64,000 nucleotides of DNA from Streptomyces sp. NRRL F-4489 (lineage in GTDB: Bacteria > Actinomycetota > Actinomycetes > Streptomycetales > Streptomycetaceae), in assembly GCF_001509485.1 (NCBI RefSeq), contig NZ_LLZI01000101.1:23249-87248 (forward strand), given 5' to 3'. Positions 28,263 through 37,465 of this stretch are shown in pieces (positions within the stretch are counted from its first letter, which is position 1; every line of letters begins with the position of its first letter). The notes under the pieces were generated by a model, which had not been told where the DNA came from, made no database searches, and saw only the letters and a list, made by a program, of their open reading frames with translations. Position numbers and translations under genes: made by a program.

Positions 28263-29330
28263 GTGAGCGCCAACGACGCCCCCAAGGGCCAGCAGCAGAC
28301 CGCTACGTACGACTCGGCATTCCTCCGGGCCTGCCGGCGCGAGCCGGTGCCGCACACGCCGGTGTGGTTCATGCGCCAGGCCGGGCGTTCGCTGCCCGAG
28401 TACCGCAAGGTCCGCGAGGGCATCGCGATGCTCGACTCCTGTATGCGGCCCGAGCTGGTCACCGAGATCACGCTGCAGCCCGTCCGCCGGCACGGCGTGG
28501 ACGCCGCCATCTACTTCAGCGACATCGTGGTGCCGCTGAAGGCCATCGGCGTCGACCTCGACATCAAGCCCGGCGTCGGCCCGGTGGTGGCCGACCCCAT
28601 CCGCAGCCGCGCCGACCTGGAGCGGCTGCGTCCGCTGGACCCCTCCGACGTCCCCTACGTCACCGAGGCCATCGGCCTGCTCACCCGCGAGCTCGGCGCC
28701 ACCCCGCTCATCGGCTTCGCCGGCGCCCCGTTCACCCTCGCCAGCTACCTCGTCGAGGGCGGCCCGTCCCGCAACCACGAGCACACCAAGGCCCTGATGT
28801 ACGGCGACCCGCAGCTGTGGGCCGACCTGCTCGACCGGCTCGCGGACATCACCGCCGCCTTCCTGAAGGTCCAGATCGAGGCCGGCGCGAGCGCCGTGCA
28901 GCTCTTCGACTCCTGGGTCGGCGCGCTCGCCCCGGCCGACTACCGGCGCTCGGTGCTGCCGGCCTCCGCCAAGGTCTTCGACGCGGTCGCCTCCTACGGC
29001 GTCCCGCGCATCCACTTCGGCGTCGGCACCGGCGAGCTGCTGGGCCTGATGGGCGAGGCCGGCGCGGACGTGGTCGGCGCGGACTGGCGGGTGCCGCTGG
29101 ACGAGGCGGCCCGCCGGGCCGGCCCCGGCAAGGCGATCCAGGGCAACCTCGACCCGGCCGTCCTCTTCGCCCCCCGGGAAGCCGTCGAGGCCAAGGCCCG
29201 CGAGGTCCTGGACACCGCCGCCGGCCTCCCCGGCCACGTCTTCAACCTCGGCCACGGCGTCCTGCCGGACACCGACCCGGACGCGCTGACCCGCCTCGTG
29301 GAGTACGTCCACACCCAGACCGCGCGCTGA
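28263..29330 (+). CDS. hemE: Uroporphyrinogen decarboxylase
   Basis: Heme-pathway enzyme that decarboxylates uroporphyrinogen III to coproporphyrinogen III; 355 residues. Signatures are [16 protein letters not shown] near residues 33-48, containing the substrate-binding Arg residues, [15 protein letters not shown] with the catalytic Asp, [17 protein letters not shown], and near the C-terminus [15 protein letters not shown]. Its product feeds the coproporphyrin-dependent branch completed by the hemY and hemQ genes at 35266-37460. GTG 28263 gives the expected N-terminus, but no strong ribosome binding site is visible (GGGGAGC lies ~20 bases away), so translation may be leaderless or weakly led. 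Confidence 0.96.
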   Translation: MSANDAPKGQQQTATYDSAFLRACRREPVPHTPVWFMRQAGRSLPEYRKVREGIAMLDSCMRPELVTEITLQPVRRHGVDAAIYFSDIVVPLKAIGVDLDIKPGVGPVVADPIRSRADLERLRPLDPSDVPYVTEAIGLLTRELGATPLIGFAGAPFTLASYLVEGGPSRNHEHTKALMYGDPQLWADLLDRLADITAAFLKVQIEAGASAVQLFDSWVGALAPADYRRSVLPASAKVFDAVASYGVPRIHFGVGTGELLGLMGEAGADVVGADWRVPLDEAARRAGPGKAIQGNLDPAVLFAPREAVEAKAREVLDTAAGLPGHVFNLGHGVLPDTDPDALTRLVEYVHTQTAR

Positions 29331-29336
29331 GGGCGG

Positions 29337-29371
29337 GCGGGGGCGTAAGCCCGTACGGGTCAGGCCCCCGC
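29337..29371. terminator. Hairpin between hemE and the flavoprotein gene
   Basis: GCGGGGGC (29337-29344) pairs with GCCCCCGC (29364-29371). It lies between two convergent genes and overlaps the last codons of the minus-strand gene, so it could terminate both. Confidence 0.5.
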
Positions 29372-30745
29372 CGCCCGCACCGCCGCGGCGGCCTTGCGGG
29401 CCGCCACCAGCACCGGGTCCCACACCGGCGAGAACGGCGGCGCGTAGCCGAGGTCGAGCGCGGTCATCGCCTCCACCGTCATCCCGGCGGTGAGCGCCAC
29501 CGCGGCGACGTCCACCCGCTTGCCCGCGCCCTCCCGCCCGACGATCTGCACGCCCAGCAGCCGGCCGGTGCGCCGCTCGGCGAGCATCTTGACGTGCATC
29601 GGACGGGCGCCCGGGTAGTAGCCGGCGCGGCTGGTCGACTCGATGGTGACGGCCGTGAAGCGGAGCCCCGCCGCCCGCGCCTGGCTCTCCAGCAGCCCGG
29701 TGCGGGCGATCTCCAGATCGCAGACCTTGCTGACGGCGGTGCCGACGACCCCGGGGAAGGTGGCGTAGCCGCCGGCCACGTTGGCGCCGATGACCTGGCC
29801 GTGCTTGTTGGCGTGGGTGCCCAGCGGGATGTGCCGGGGCTCGCCGGTGATCAGATCGCGCACCTCGACGCAGTCGCCGCCGGCCCAGACGTTCTCCTGG
29901 CCGGCGACCCGCAGCGCCAGGTCCGTGCGCAGGCCCCCGGACGCGCCCAGCGGCAGCCCGGCCGCCTTGGCCAGCGCGGTCTCCGGGCGCACGCCCATCC
30001 CCAGCACCACGATGTCGGCCGGGTACTCGGCGTCCTCGGTGGCCACCGCGCGGGCCCGCCCGCCGTCGCCGGTCAGCACCTCGGTGACCTGCGCGCCCGT
30101 CACCACCTCGATGCCCATCCCGCGCATCGCGGTGTGCACCAGCGCGCCCATGTCCGGGTCGAGCGTGGACATCGGCTGGTCGCTCTTCTCCAGCACCGTC
30201 ACCTCGTACCCGCGGTGGACCAGCGCCTCGGCCATCTCCACGCCGATGTAGCCGGCGCCGATGACCACCGCCCGGCGGCCCGGCGCGCCCGCCAGCCCGC
30301 GCAGCACCGCCTGCCCGTCGTCCAGCGTCTGCACGCCGTACACGCCCGGGGCGTCGATGCCCGGCAGCGGCGGGCGCAGCGGCCGCGCCCCGGTGGCGAG
30401 CACCAGCTTGTCGAAGCCGGTCCACTCCTCCCGGCCGCCGTCGTCCAGCGCCCGGGTGCGCACCCGGCCCCGGTCCAGGTCCAGCTCGGTGACCTCGGTG
30501 CGCAGCCGCAGATCGATGTCCCGGGACCGGTGCTCCTTGGCGGTCCGGGCGATCAGCGCGTCCGGCCCGTCCACCGCGCCGCCGACCCAGTACGGGATCC
30601 CGCACGCGGAGTACGAGGTGAAGTGGCCCCGCTCGAACGCGGTGATGCGCAGCGCGTCCGGGTCCTTGAGCCGGCGGGCCTGCGAGGCGGCGGCCATGCC
30701 CGCCGCGTCACCGCCGATGACCACGAGCCGCTCGGGGGCCGCCAT
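29360..30745 (-). CDS. CoA-disulfide reductase / NADH oxidase-like flavoprotein
   Basis: A 461-residue FAD- and NAD(P)H-dependent pyridine nucleotide-disulfide oxidoreductase. The FAD-binding GxGxxG variant is VVIGGDAAGMAAASQARRL at the N-terminus. The single redox Cys lies in SYSACGIPYWVGG near residue 48, the pattern of CoA-disulfide reductases, NADH oxidases and persulfide reductases rather than the CxxxxC pair of glutathione reductases. The NAD(P) site is VVIGAGYIGVEMAEAL near residue 160, and GGDCVEVRD closes the FAD site. The dimerisation domain follows. It may help thiol redox homeostasis; mycothiol is the main thiol in these bacteria, so the substrate is open. AAAGGACC precedes the ATG. 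Confidence 0.85.
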   Translation of the reverse strand: MAAPERLVVIGGDAAGMAAASQARRLKDPDALRITAFERGHFTSYSACGIPYWVGGAVDGPDALIARTAKEHRSRDIDLRLRTEVTELDLDRGRVRTRALDDGGREEWTGFDKLVLATGARPLRPPLPGIDAPGVYGVQTLDDGQAVLRGLAGAPGRRAVVIGAGYIGVEMAEALVHRGYEVTVLEKSDQPMSTLDPDMGALVHTAMRGMGIEVVTGAQVTEVLTGDGGRARAVATEDAEYPADIVVLGMGVRPETALAKAAGLPLGASGGLRTDLALRVAGQENVWAGGDCVEVRDLITGEPRHIPLGTHANKHGQVIGANVAGGYATFPGVVGTAVSKVCDLEIARTGLLESQARAAGLRFTAVTIESTSRAGYYPGARPMHVKMLAERRTGRLLGVQIVGREGAGKRVDVAAVALTAGMTVEAMTALDLGYAPPFSPVWDPVLVAARKAAAAVRAAGA

Positions 30746-30798
30746 GAGGGGTCCTTTCGTCGGGGGTGTGTGCGCTTGCGTGGGGGTGCGGGCGCTTC

Positions 30799-30817
30799 GG
30801 TTCGTTTGGGTTCGTTT
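30799..30817 (-). promoter_or_regulatory. Direct repeat upstream of the flavoprotein gene
   Basis: GGTTCGTTT occurs at 30799-30807 and again at 30809-30817, a 10-bp spacing that puts both copies on the same helix face. It lies about 55-70 bp before the minus-strand start, so it could bind a regulator as a tandem site. Confidence 0.35.
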
Positions 30818-30932
30818 GCGTACGCAGGTGATCGTTACCGCTCGGTGGTGGTGGTATACGTGCGGGTTTCGCCCAGTTTCATGATCGCGGACCGGGGCCG
30901 GGCGCGCACCGCCGACCGGACCGGCGGCGGGG

Positions 30933-32390
30933 TCAGAACGGGTAGCCGGCCGGGGTGGCGCGGACCGTCGTCCAGCGGGTCTCGGTGAACGCGTCGAGGT
31001 TGGCCGCCCCGCCGAAGCGGGAGCCGGTCCCGGAATCGGCCAGTCCGCCGAACGCCGCCACCGGCTCGTCGTTCACCGTCTGGTCGTTGATGTGCAGCAG
31101 CCCGGTCGGGATCCGGTCGGCCAGCTCCAGGGCGCGGGCCGCGTCCCGGGTGACGATGCCCAGCGCCAGCCCGTAGGCGGACTCGTTGGCCAGCGCCACC
31201 GCCTCGTCGAGGTCCCGGAAGGCCCGGACCGGCGCCACCGGGCCGAACACCTCCTGCCCGTAGGCGGGGCTGGCGCCCACCGTGCCCGGACCATCGGCGG
31301 CCGGGCGGGCGTCGGCGAGCACCGTGGGCCGGTAGAACAGCTCCTCGTGGGTGCCGCCGGCGGCGATCCGGACGCCCGCCGCGGCGCTCTCCCGTACCAG
31401 CGCGTCGATCTTCCCCAGCTGTCCGCGGTCGATGACCGGGCCGAGGTGGACCTCCGCGCGGAACGGGTCCCCGACCGTCAGCGCGTCCGCCTTCGCCGCC
31501 AGCCGCTCCACGTACTCCTCGTAGCGAGCGGCGTGCACCAGGTGGCGGCCGGCCGTCATGCACACCTGCCCCTGGTGGAAGAAGGACGCCCAGGCGGCGG
31601 TGGACATCGCGGCGTCCAGATCGGCGTCCTCCAGGACGAGGAAGGCGCTGTTGCCGCCGAGCTCCAGGTGGGCCCGCTTCAGGTGCCGGGCCGCCAGCTC
31701 GCCGACGCTGCGGCCGGCCGCGGTCGAGCCGGTGAACGAGATGATCCGCACCCGCGGGTCCTCGACCAGCGCCCGCCCGGCGTCCGCGCCGCCCGGCAGT
31801 ACGTGCAGCAGCCCTTCCGGCAGCCCGGCCTCGGCGAACACCGCCGCCAGGACGTGCCCGCCGCACACCGCCGTCCGCGGGTCCGGCTTGAGGGCGACGG
31901 CGTTGCCCAGCGCCAGGGCCGGGGCCACCGAGCGCATGGCCAGGACGAGCGGGACGTTGAACGGCGCGATCACGCCGACCACCCCGGCCGGGATCCGGGT
32001 GGTGAACGACAGCCGGGGCGCGCCCGAGGGCAGCACCTCGCCGAGCGGGCGGTGGGCCAGCGCGGCGGCCTCGTAGCACTCCTCGGCCGCGGTGCGGATC
32101 TCGAACTCGGCCTTGCCGCGGACGCTGCCGGCCTCCCGTACGAGCCATTCGCCGATCTCCGCGGCGTGCCGGTGGATCAGATCGCCGGCCCGGCGCAGCA
32201 CCGCGGCCCGCTCGGTGTACGGTCTGCGCGCCCAGTCCCGCTGCGCCGCCGCGGCCGCGACCGCGGCGTCCGCGACATCGGCGGGCGCGGCCAGCGTCAG
32301 CTCGCCCAGCACCGCGCCCGTCGCGGGCTCCACCGCCTCGGCCGGACCGCCGCGCAGGGAGTTCCAGTCCTTGGGTTCGAGCAGGGCCAT
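30933..32390 (-). CDS. Aldehyde dehydrogenase (benzaldehyde/vanillin dehydrogenase-like)
   Basis: An NAD(P)-dependent aldehyde dehydrogenase of 485 residues. Catalytic landmarks are VIAPFNVPLVLAMRSVAPAL (the PWNFP-equivalent), ISFTGSTAAGRSVG for cofactor binding, LELGGNSAFLV with the general-base Glu (about residue 248), and GQVCMTAGR with the nucleophilic Cys near residue 281. C-terminal EVFGPVAPV and NESAYGLALGIVT are standard. The FNVP and GQVCM variants resemble aromatic aldehyde dehydrogenases (benzaldehyde, vanillin). A PcaF-like thiolase gene lies upstream on the same strand, which also suggests aromatic catabolism. GGAGG precedes ATG 32390. The 5' region carries a six-copy operator array, so expression is probably tightly controlled. 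Confidence 0.88.
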   Translation of the reverse strand: MALLEPKDWNSLRGGPAEAVEPATGAVLGELTLAAPADVADAAVAAAAAQRDWARRPYTERAAVLRRAGDLIHRHAAEIGEWLVREAGSVRGKAEFEIRTAAEECYEAAALAHRPLGEVLPSGAPRLSFTTRIPAGVVGVIAPFNVPLVLAMRSVAPALALGNAVALKPDPRTAVCGGHVLAAVFAEAGLPEGLLHVLPGGADAGRALVEDPRVRIISFTGSTAAGRSVGELAARHLKRAHLELGGNSAFLVLEDADLDAAMSTAAWASFFHQGQVCMTAGRHLVHAARYEEYVERLAAKADALTVGDPFRAEVHLGPVIDRGQLGKIDALVRESAAAGVRIAAGGTHEELFYRPTVLADARPAADGPGTVGASPAYGQEVFGPVAPVRAFRDLDEAVALANESAYGLALGIVTRDAARALELADRIPTGLLHINDQTVNDEPVAAFGGLADSGTGSRFGGAANLDAFTETRWTTVRATPAGYPF

Positions 32391-32418
32391 CGCGCCAACC
32401 TCCGGGAGAACGGGGACA

Positions 32419-32509
32419 GTTGGTCAACCACCTTTGATCAACGGGGACGGTTGACCGAAGGGGTGGTTGATCAACGGGAGTGGTTGATCAAGGGGAGTAG
32501 TTGATTGCT
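32419..32509 (-). repeat. Array of six phased GTTGATCAAC-type sites
   Basis: Palindromic or half-palindromic copies are seen at 32419-32428 (GTTGGTCAAC), 32433-32442 (TTTGATCAAC), 32450-32459 (GTTGACCGAA, left half only), 32466-32475 (GTTGATCAAC, perfect), 32483-32492 (GTTGATCAAG) and 32500-32509 (GTTGATTGCT, left half only). Centre-to-centre distances are 14, 17, 16, 17 and 17 bp. The array lies 29-119 bp upstream of the aldehyde dehydrogenase start and downstream of the thiolase stop, with GGGGAG-like spacers. It looks like a multi-site operator for cooperative regulator binding. Confidence 0.85.
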
Positions 32510-32611
32510 GGACGAGTGTGCCCGATGGCGGCGCCGGGCGCGCGCCGAAACGGGGAACCGGCGCGCGGTTCACAGCGCGCGCCCCGGCTCCCCGGCGTTC
32601 CGTCCCGCCCC

Positions 32612-33820
32612 TCAGCGCTCCAGTACCAGCGCCAGGCCCTGGCCGACGCCGATGCACAGGGCCGCCAGGCCGGTGCCCGCGCCGCGGGCGGCGAGCTGGT
32701 GGGCGACCGCGCCGGCGAGCCGGGCCCCGGAGGCGCCCAGCGGATGGCCGATGGCGATGGCGCCGCCGCGCGGATTGACCAGCGTGGGGTCGAGTTCCGG
32801 CCACTGGGCGAGGCAGCCCAGCGCCTGGGCCGCGAACGCCTCGTTCAGCTCGCAGACCGCGAGGTCGCCGAAGCCCCGCCCGGCCCGGACCAGCGCCCGG
32901 CGGACCGCCTCGACCGGCCCCAGCCCGAACAGCTGCGGCTCGATCCCGGTCACCGCGCTGGCCCGGATCCGGGCCAGCGGCTCGCGCCCGGTGGCCCGCA
33001 GCCCTTCCTCGCTCACCAGGAGCAGCGCCGCGGCGCCGTCGTTGAGCGGGGAGGAGTTCCCGGCGGTGACCGTGCCGCCCTCCGGCCGGAAGACCGGCTT
33101 CAGCTTCGACAGCGCGCCGAGCGAGGAGTTCTCCCGGACCGTCTCGTCGCGGAGGAGGTCCACGTCGGGCAGCGGCACCACCTCGGCGTCGTAGGCCCCC
33201 GCCGCCCAGGCCCGGACCGCCTTCTGATGGCTGGCCAGCGCGAACACGTCCTGCTGCTCCCGGGTGATGCCGTGCGTGTCGGCGACCAGCTCGGCGCCCT
33301 CGCCCAGCGACACCGTCCACTCCGGGGCCATCCGCGGATTGACCATCCGCCAGCCGAGCGTGGAGGAGAACATCTCCTGATGGCCCGCGGGGAACGCCCG
33401 GTCCGGTTTGCGCAGCACGTACGGCGCCCGGCTCATCGACTCCACCCCGCCGGCCAGCGCGATCTCCGCGTCGCCGTGCGCGATGGCGCGGGCCGCCTGG
33501 ATGACCGCCTCCAGGCCGGACCCGCACAGGCGGTTGACCGTGACGCCCGGGACGGTCGCCGGCAGCCCGGCCAGCAGCACCGCCATCCGCGCCACGTTGC
33601 GGTTGTCCTCGCCCGCGCCGTTGGCGTCGCCGAAGTACACGTCGTCGATCCGGGCCGGGTCGAGCCCGGGGGTGCGGTCGACCAGGGCGCGCACCACGTG
33701 GGCGGCGAGGTCGTCGGGGCGGATGCCGGCCAGCGCGCCGCCGTATTTGCCGACCGGTGTCCGTACCGCGTCGACGATGTAGACGTCCCGCACGGTCTCA
33801 CCCGCGTGTGGCTCGGTCAT
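32612..33820 (-). CDS. Thiolase, 3-oxoadipyl-CoA thiolase (PcaF)-like
   Basis: A 402-residue thiolase. Motifs are GVTVNRLCGSGLEAVIQAARAI with the nucleophilic Cys near residue 93, GGVESMSRAPYVLRKPDRAF, NEAFAAQALGCLAQW, NPRGGAIAIGHPLGASGARL with the catalytic His, and GLAALCIGVGQGLALVLER with the second catalytic Cys. The stretch GAGEDNRNVARMAVLLAGLP and the SMSRAPYV variant are closest in my reading to beta-ketoadipyl-CoA thiolases, which end aromatic and phenylacetate degradation by giving succinyl-CoA and acetyl-CoA. A general acetyl-CoA acyltransferase role is possible. ATG 33820 has GAGGACGC upstream; the longer frame to 33961 is not needed. It precedes the operator array and the aldehyde dehydrogenase. 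Confidence 0.88.
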   Translation of the reverse strand: MTEPHAGETVRDVYIVDAVRTPVGKYGGALAGIRPDDLAAHVVRALVDRTPGLDPARIDDVYFGDANGAGEDNRNVARMAVLLAGLPATVPGVTVNRLCGSGLEAVIQAARAIAHGDAEIALAGGVESMSRAPYVLRKPDRAFPAGHQEMFSSTLGWRMVNPRMAPEWTVSLGEGAELVADTHGITREQQDVFALASHQKAVRAWAAGAYDAEVVPLPDVDLLRDETVRENSSLGALSKLKPVFRPEGGTVTAGNSSPLNDGAAALLLVSEEGLRATGREPLARIRASAVTGIEPQLFGLGPVEAVRRALVRAGRGFGDLAVCELNEAFAAQALGCLAQWPELDPTLVNPRGGAIAIGHPLGASGARLAGAVAHQLAARGAGTGLAALCIGVGQGLALVLER

Positions 33821-33957
33821 CAGGCTGCGTCCTCGCTGTCGTCGCGGTCCGGCGCCGCGCGCGCTGCGCGGGCCGTCCTCGCGGTACCGGGCTCGGGCGG
33901 CGGACGGACGAAGATCGCCGCCCGCCGCCCCGAGTCTTTGCCCGCCGCCGCCCGCTG

Positions 33958-35031
33958 TCAACGGGGTGATCGGTCACCCTGGGGCTCGCCGGGGGCGGGG
34001 GCCTCGTGCGGCGTCATGGGCTGGTCGGCCGTCCGGTGCTCGGCGGGCGTGCCGGTCGCGCCGGGCGTCCCGGGGCCGTTCGCCGCCCCGCCCCGCTTCC
34101 CCCGCGCCCGCCGCCGCGCGCCTCCCGGGAGGCGCCCCCGCACCGCCCGCCACAGCGCGTACAGCCCCCCGCCCGCCAGCGCGAACGGCAGGACCGCCGC
34201 GAGCGCCACCAGGACCCAGCGGGCCGCGCCGGTGAAGGCGTGCCAGGCGTCCGCGAGCGCGTCGCCGAACGAGGTGCCGCGGTCCGGCGACGGATCCTCG
34301 GTCGCGCCGGGCTGCCGCAGCAGCAGCGTGACGGTGGCCGCGCCGGTGCTGTCCTTCAGGGACGCGAGCTGGGCCTCCAGGGACTCCAGGTTCGCCTCCC
34401 GGCTGCTCAGTTCGGCCTCCAGGGCGGTGATGTCGCTGATCGAGGACGCGCGGTCCATCAGCGCCCGGATCCGCTCGACGCTGGCCCGCTGGGACTTCAC
34501 CCGGCTGTCGGTGTCCACCACCTGGTCGGTGACGTCCTTGGCCGCCACCTCGCGGGCGAGCACCGTGCCGAGCCCGGACAGCCGCTTGAGCAGCGCGTCG
34601 TAGTGGTCCGGCGGCACCCGCAGCACCAGCTTCGAGCGGTCCCGGCCGTCCGGGTCGCGGTCGGTGGTCTCGTCCGCCGCGTATCCGCCCGCGTCGGTGG
34701 CGGCGGCGCGGGCCCGGGCCAGCGCCCCGGCCACATCGCCGGTCCGCACGGTGAGCGTCGCGGTCCGTACGATCCGCGCCGCCTTGGCCCGTACGGCCGA
34801 GGGCGTGGCGCCGGCGCCCGGGCCGGCCGTGCCCGCCCGGGCGCCCGGCTGCTGCGGGGCGGCGGCGCCCGCGCCCGGTCCGGCCGCCGCGTCGGCCGTC
34901 GACGTCCGCCCGCTCGCCCCCGAGGAGCAGCCCGCCGCCGCCAGCGACACCGCCAGCACCAGCACCGTCGCCCCGCCGACCCGCCGCGCCCCCGGTGGCC
35001 GCCCGCCGCGCTGTCCCCGTATGCCCCGCAT
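33958..35031 (-). CDS. DUF4349 domain lipoprotein
   Basis: A 357-residue membrane-anchored protein. The signal peptide ends in a lipobox with Cys35 (LAAAGC), followed by an Ala/Gly/Pro linker to about residue 78. The DUF4349 domain starts at IVRTATLTVRTGDVAGALARAR and continues with AGGYAADETTDRD and LVLRVPPDHYDALLKRLSGLG, then a coiled coil of about 70 residues (VDTDSRVKSQRASVERIRALMDRASS ... EAELSSREANLESLEAQLASLKDS). A transmembrane helix (WVLVALAAVLPFALAGGGLYAL) and a basic then Pro/Gly-rich cytoplasmic tail follow. The family has no firm function. ATG 35031 is preceded by GAAGGGG. Confidence 0.85.
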   Translation of the reverse strand: MRGIRGQRGGRPPGARRVGGATVLVLAVSLAAAGCSSGASGRTSTADAAAGPGAGAAAPQQPGARAGTAGPGAGATPSAVRAKAARIVRTATLTVRTGDVAGALARARAAATDAGGYAADETTDRDPDGRDRSKLVLRVPPDHYDALLKRLSGLGTVLAREVAAKDVTDQVVDTDSRVKSQRASVERIRALMDRASSISDITALEAELSSREANLESLEAQLASLKDSTGAATVTLLLRQPGATEDPSPDRGTSFGDALADAWHAFTGAARWVLVALAAVLPFALAGGGLYALWRAVRGRLPGGARRRARGKRGGAANGPGTPGATGTPAEHRTADQPMTPHEAPAPGEPQGDRSPR

Positions 35032-35265
35032 GTCCGTGGTTCCCCTTCCGTAGGCGACCGCCGGGGCGGGCGGCATACGGGCCGCCGGTCCCAACGGGCC
35101 GTATTCCATTGCCGCTTCGACGGCGGAGCCCGCCCGGCGGTTGCGCGTCGTGGATCTCGAAGAGGTCACGGCCGGACGGCCCCCGCGCGCGGCCGGACGC
35201 CCCCGGCGGCCCGCGCCCCGGGACCGCCCCGGAGGCGCCCTGACCTCCTCTGAGACAGTGGACGC

Positions 35266-36720
35266 ATGAGTACAGCGCACACCGGTACGGGCCCGGAGCC
35301 CGGTCATGTCGTGGTCATCGGCGGCGGGATCGCGGGGCTGGCCGCCGCGCACCGGCTGCTGGCGGGCGGTGCCCGGGTGACCCTCGTGGAGTCCTCGGAC
35401 CGGCTCGGCGGCAAGCTGCTGGCCGGTGACATCGCGGGCGTACCGGTCGATCTCGGCGCCGAGTCGATGCTGGCCCGGCGGCCGGAGGCGGTCGAGCTGG
35501 CGCGGGCCGTGGGGCTCGGCGAGCGGCTCCAGCCGCCCGGCACCGCCACCGCCGCCCTGTGGACCCGCGGCGCGCTGCGCCCGATGCCCAAGGGCCATGT
35601 GATGGGCGTCCCCGGCGACCTCGCGCCGCTCGCCGCCTCCGGCGTGCTCTCCCCGGAGGGCCTGGCGCGCATCGAACGGGACCGGACGCTGCCGGACACC
35701 GAGACCGGCGACGACATCGGCGTCGGCGAGTACGTCGCGGCCCGGCTGGGCCGGGAGGTCGTCGACCGGCTCGTCGAGCCGCTGCTCGGCGGGGTCTACG
35801 CCGGCGACGCGTACCGCATCTCGATGCGCGCCGCCGTCCCGCAGCTGTTCGAGGCGGCGCGGCGCGGCGGCTCGCTGATCGAGGGCGTCCGCGAACTCCA
35901 GGCGCGTGCCGCGGCCGACGTCGCCGAGGGCATGGCCGCCACCGGCCCGGTCTTCATGGGCCTGGCCGGCGGCATCGGCACCCTGCCCGGCGCGGTCGCC
36001 GACGCCGTGCGCCGGGCCGGCGGCGCGATCCTGCCGCGCACCCCGGTGCGCGAGCTGCGCCCGGACGGCGGCGGCTGGCAGATCCTCGCCGGCGACCGGA
36101 CGCTCACCGCCGACGCGGTCGTCCTGGCCGTGCCGGCGCCCGCCGCGGCCGGCCTGCTCCGCCCCGCCGCCCCGGCCGCCGCCGGGGTCCTGGACGCCGT
36201 CGAGTACGCCTCGATGGCGCTGGTCACCATGGCCTTCCGCCGCGCCGACCTGCCCGCCGTGCCCGGCGGCAGCGGCTTCCTGGTGCCGCCGGTCGACGGC
36301 CGCCGGATCAAGGCGTCCACCTTCGCCAGCAGCAAGTGGAACTGGATCGCCGAGGCCGGCCCGGACCTCTTCGTCCTGCGCACCTCCGTGGGCCGCTACG
36401 GCGACGAGGCCGATCTCGCGCGGGACGACGCGGACCTCGTCGGGCTCTCCCGCGCCGACCTCGCCGAGGCGGTCGGCCTGACCGCCCGCCCGGTGGCCGC
36501 CACGGTCACCCGCTGGGACGCCGGGCTGCCCCAGTACACCGTCGGCCACGTGGACCGCGTCGCCCGGATCCGCGCGGCGGTCGCCGGCCTGCCCGCCCCG
36601 CTGCGGGTCTGCGGCGCGCTCTACGACGGCGTGGGCATCCCGGCCTGCGTCGGCTCGGCCCGGCGGGCCGCCGACGAGATCCTGGGGACCCTCCCGGCGG
36701 GTTCCGCGGGCGGCGAGTGA
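35266..36720 (+). CDS. hemY: Coproporphyrinogen III oxidase (HemY/CgoX type; classically protoporphyrinogen oxidase)
   Basis: FAD-dependent heme-pathway oxidase of 484 residues, oxygen-dependent HemY class. The N-terminal dinucleotide-binding motif is [21 protein letters not shown] (residues ~11-31), followed by [12 protein letters not shown], and the C-terminal FAD motif is in [22 protein letters not shown]. In Actinobacteria and Firmicutes the HemY type oxidises coproporphyrinogen III to coproporphyrin III, and HemQ finishes heme after iron insertion. The hemQ gene immediately downstream supports this branch. The ATG at 35266 has no strong ribosome binding site. It lies 234 bp from the divergent DUF4349 gene. 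Confidence 0.93.
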   Translation: MSTAHTGTGPEPGHVVVIGGGIAGLAAAHRLLAGGARVTLVESSDRLGGKLLAGDIAGVPVDLGAESMLARRPEAVELARAVGLGERLQPPGTATAALWTRGALRPMPKGHVMGVPGDLAPLAASGVLSPEGLARIERDRTLPDTETGDDIGVGEYVAARLGREVVDRLVEPLLGGVYAGDAYRISMRAAVPQLFEAARRGGSLIEGVRELQARAAADVAEGMAATGPVFMGLAGGIGTLPGAVADAVRRAGGAILPRTPVRELRPDGGGWQILAGDRTLTADAVVLAVPAPAAAGLLRPAAPAAAGVLDAVEYASMALVTMAFRRADLPAVPGGSGFLVPPVDGRRIKASTFASSKWNWIAEAGPDLFVLRTSVGRYGDEADLARDDADLVGLSRADLAEAVGLTARPVAATVTRWDAGLPQYTVGHVDRVARIRAAVAGLPAPLRVCGALYDGVGIPACVGSARRAADEILGTLPAGSAGGE

Positions 36721-36731
36721 GAATGGAAGGC

Positions 36732-37460
36732 ATGACAGACGCTTCCACCCCCGCTCCCGAAAAGATCCCCCACGCCGGCAAGAAGGCCAAGGACCTCAAC
36801 GAGGTCATCCGCTACACCCTCTGGTCGGTCTTCAAGCTGCGCGATGTGCTGCCCGAGGACCGGGCCGGCTACGCCGACGAGGTCGAGGAGCTGTTCGAGC
36901 AGCTCGCGGCCAAGGACGTCGTGGTCCGCGGCACGTACGACGTCTCCGGTCTGCGCGCCGACGCCGACGTGATGATCTGGTGGCACTCGGAGAGCTCGGA
37001 CGCGCTGCAGGACGCGTACAACCGCTTCCGCCGCACCCGCCTGGGCCGCGCGCTGGAGCCGGTCTGGTCGAACATGGCGCTGCACCGCCCCGCCGAGTTC
37101 AACAAGTCGCACATCCCGGCCTTCCTCGCCGACGAGCGGCCCCGCGACTACGTGAGCGTCTACCCCTTCGTGCGCTCCTACGAGTGGTACCTCCTCCCCG
37201 ACGAGGACCGCCGCCGGATGCTCGCCGACCACGGCAAGATGGCCCGCGGCTTCCCCGACGTCCGCGCCAACACCGTCCCCTCGTTCTCGCTCGGCGACTA
37301 CGAGTGGATCCTCGCCTTCGAGGCCGACGACCTCTACCGCATCGTCGACCTCATGCGCCACCTGCGCGGCTCCGAGGCCCGCCGGCACGTCCGCGAGGAG
37401 ATCCCGTTCTACACCGGCCGCCGCAAGGCCGTCTCCGAGCTGGTCGCCGGCCTGGCCTGA
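36732..37460 (+). CDS. hemQ: Coproheme decarboxylase (HemQ, chlorite dismutase-like)
   Basis: A 242-residue protein that converts coproheme III to heme b with peroxide as oxidant, the last step of the coproporphyrin-dependent pathway. It is a Cld-family dimeric ferredoxin-like fold. I recognise [16 protein letters not shown] at the N-terminus, [44 protein letters not shown] with the catalytic Tyr region, and [35 protein letters not shown] with the heme-ligand His. MTDAST at 36732 is chosen over an in-frame ATG nine bases upstream, because GGAAGG lies directly before it and the N-terminus fits homologues. Eleven bases separate it from hemY, so the two form an operon closed by a strong terminator. 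Confidence 0.95.
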   Translation: MTDASTPAPEKIPHAGKKAKDLNEVIRYTLWSVFKLRDVLPEDRAGYADEVEELFEQLAAKDVVVRGTYDVSGLRADADVMIWWHSESSDALQDAYNRFRRTRLGRALEPVWSNMALHRPAEFNKSHIPAFLADERPRDYVSVYPFVRSYEWYLLPDEDRRRMLADHGKMARGFPDVRANTVPSFSLGDYEWILAFEADDLYRIVDLMRHLRGSEARRHVREEIPFYTGRRKAVSELVAGLA

Positions 37461-37465
37461 CGGCC

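Noticed and set aside
28161..30605. Upstream extension of the DUF3000 frame to more than 1000 codons
   Set aside because: The extension runs antisense through hemE and in another frame across the flavoprotein gene, with no homology; only the part from 28160 is real.
30905..30930. Small CCGCC/GGCGG hairpin past the aldehyde dehydrogenase stop
   Set aside because: The stem is only five to six pairs and such pairs are frequent by chance at this GC content; not strong enough to list as a terminator.
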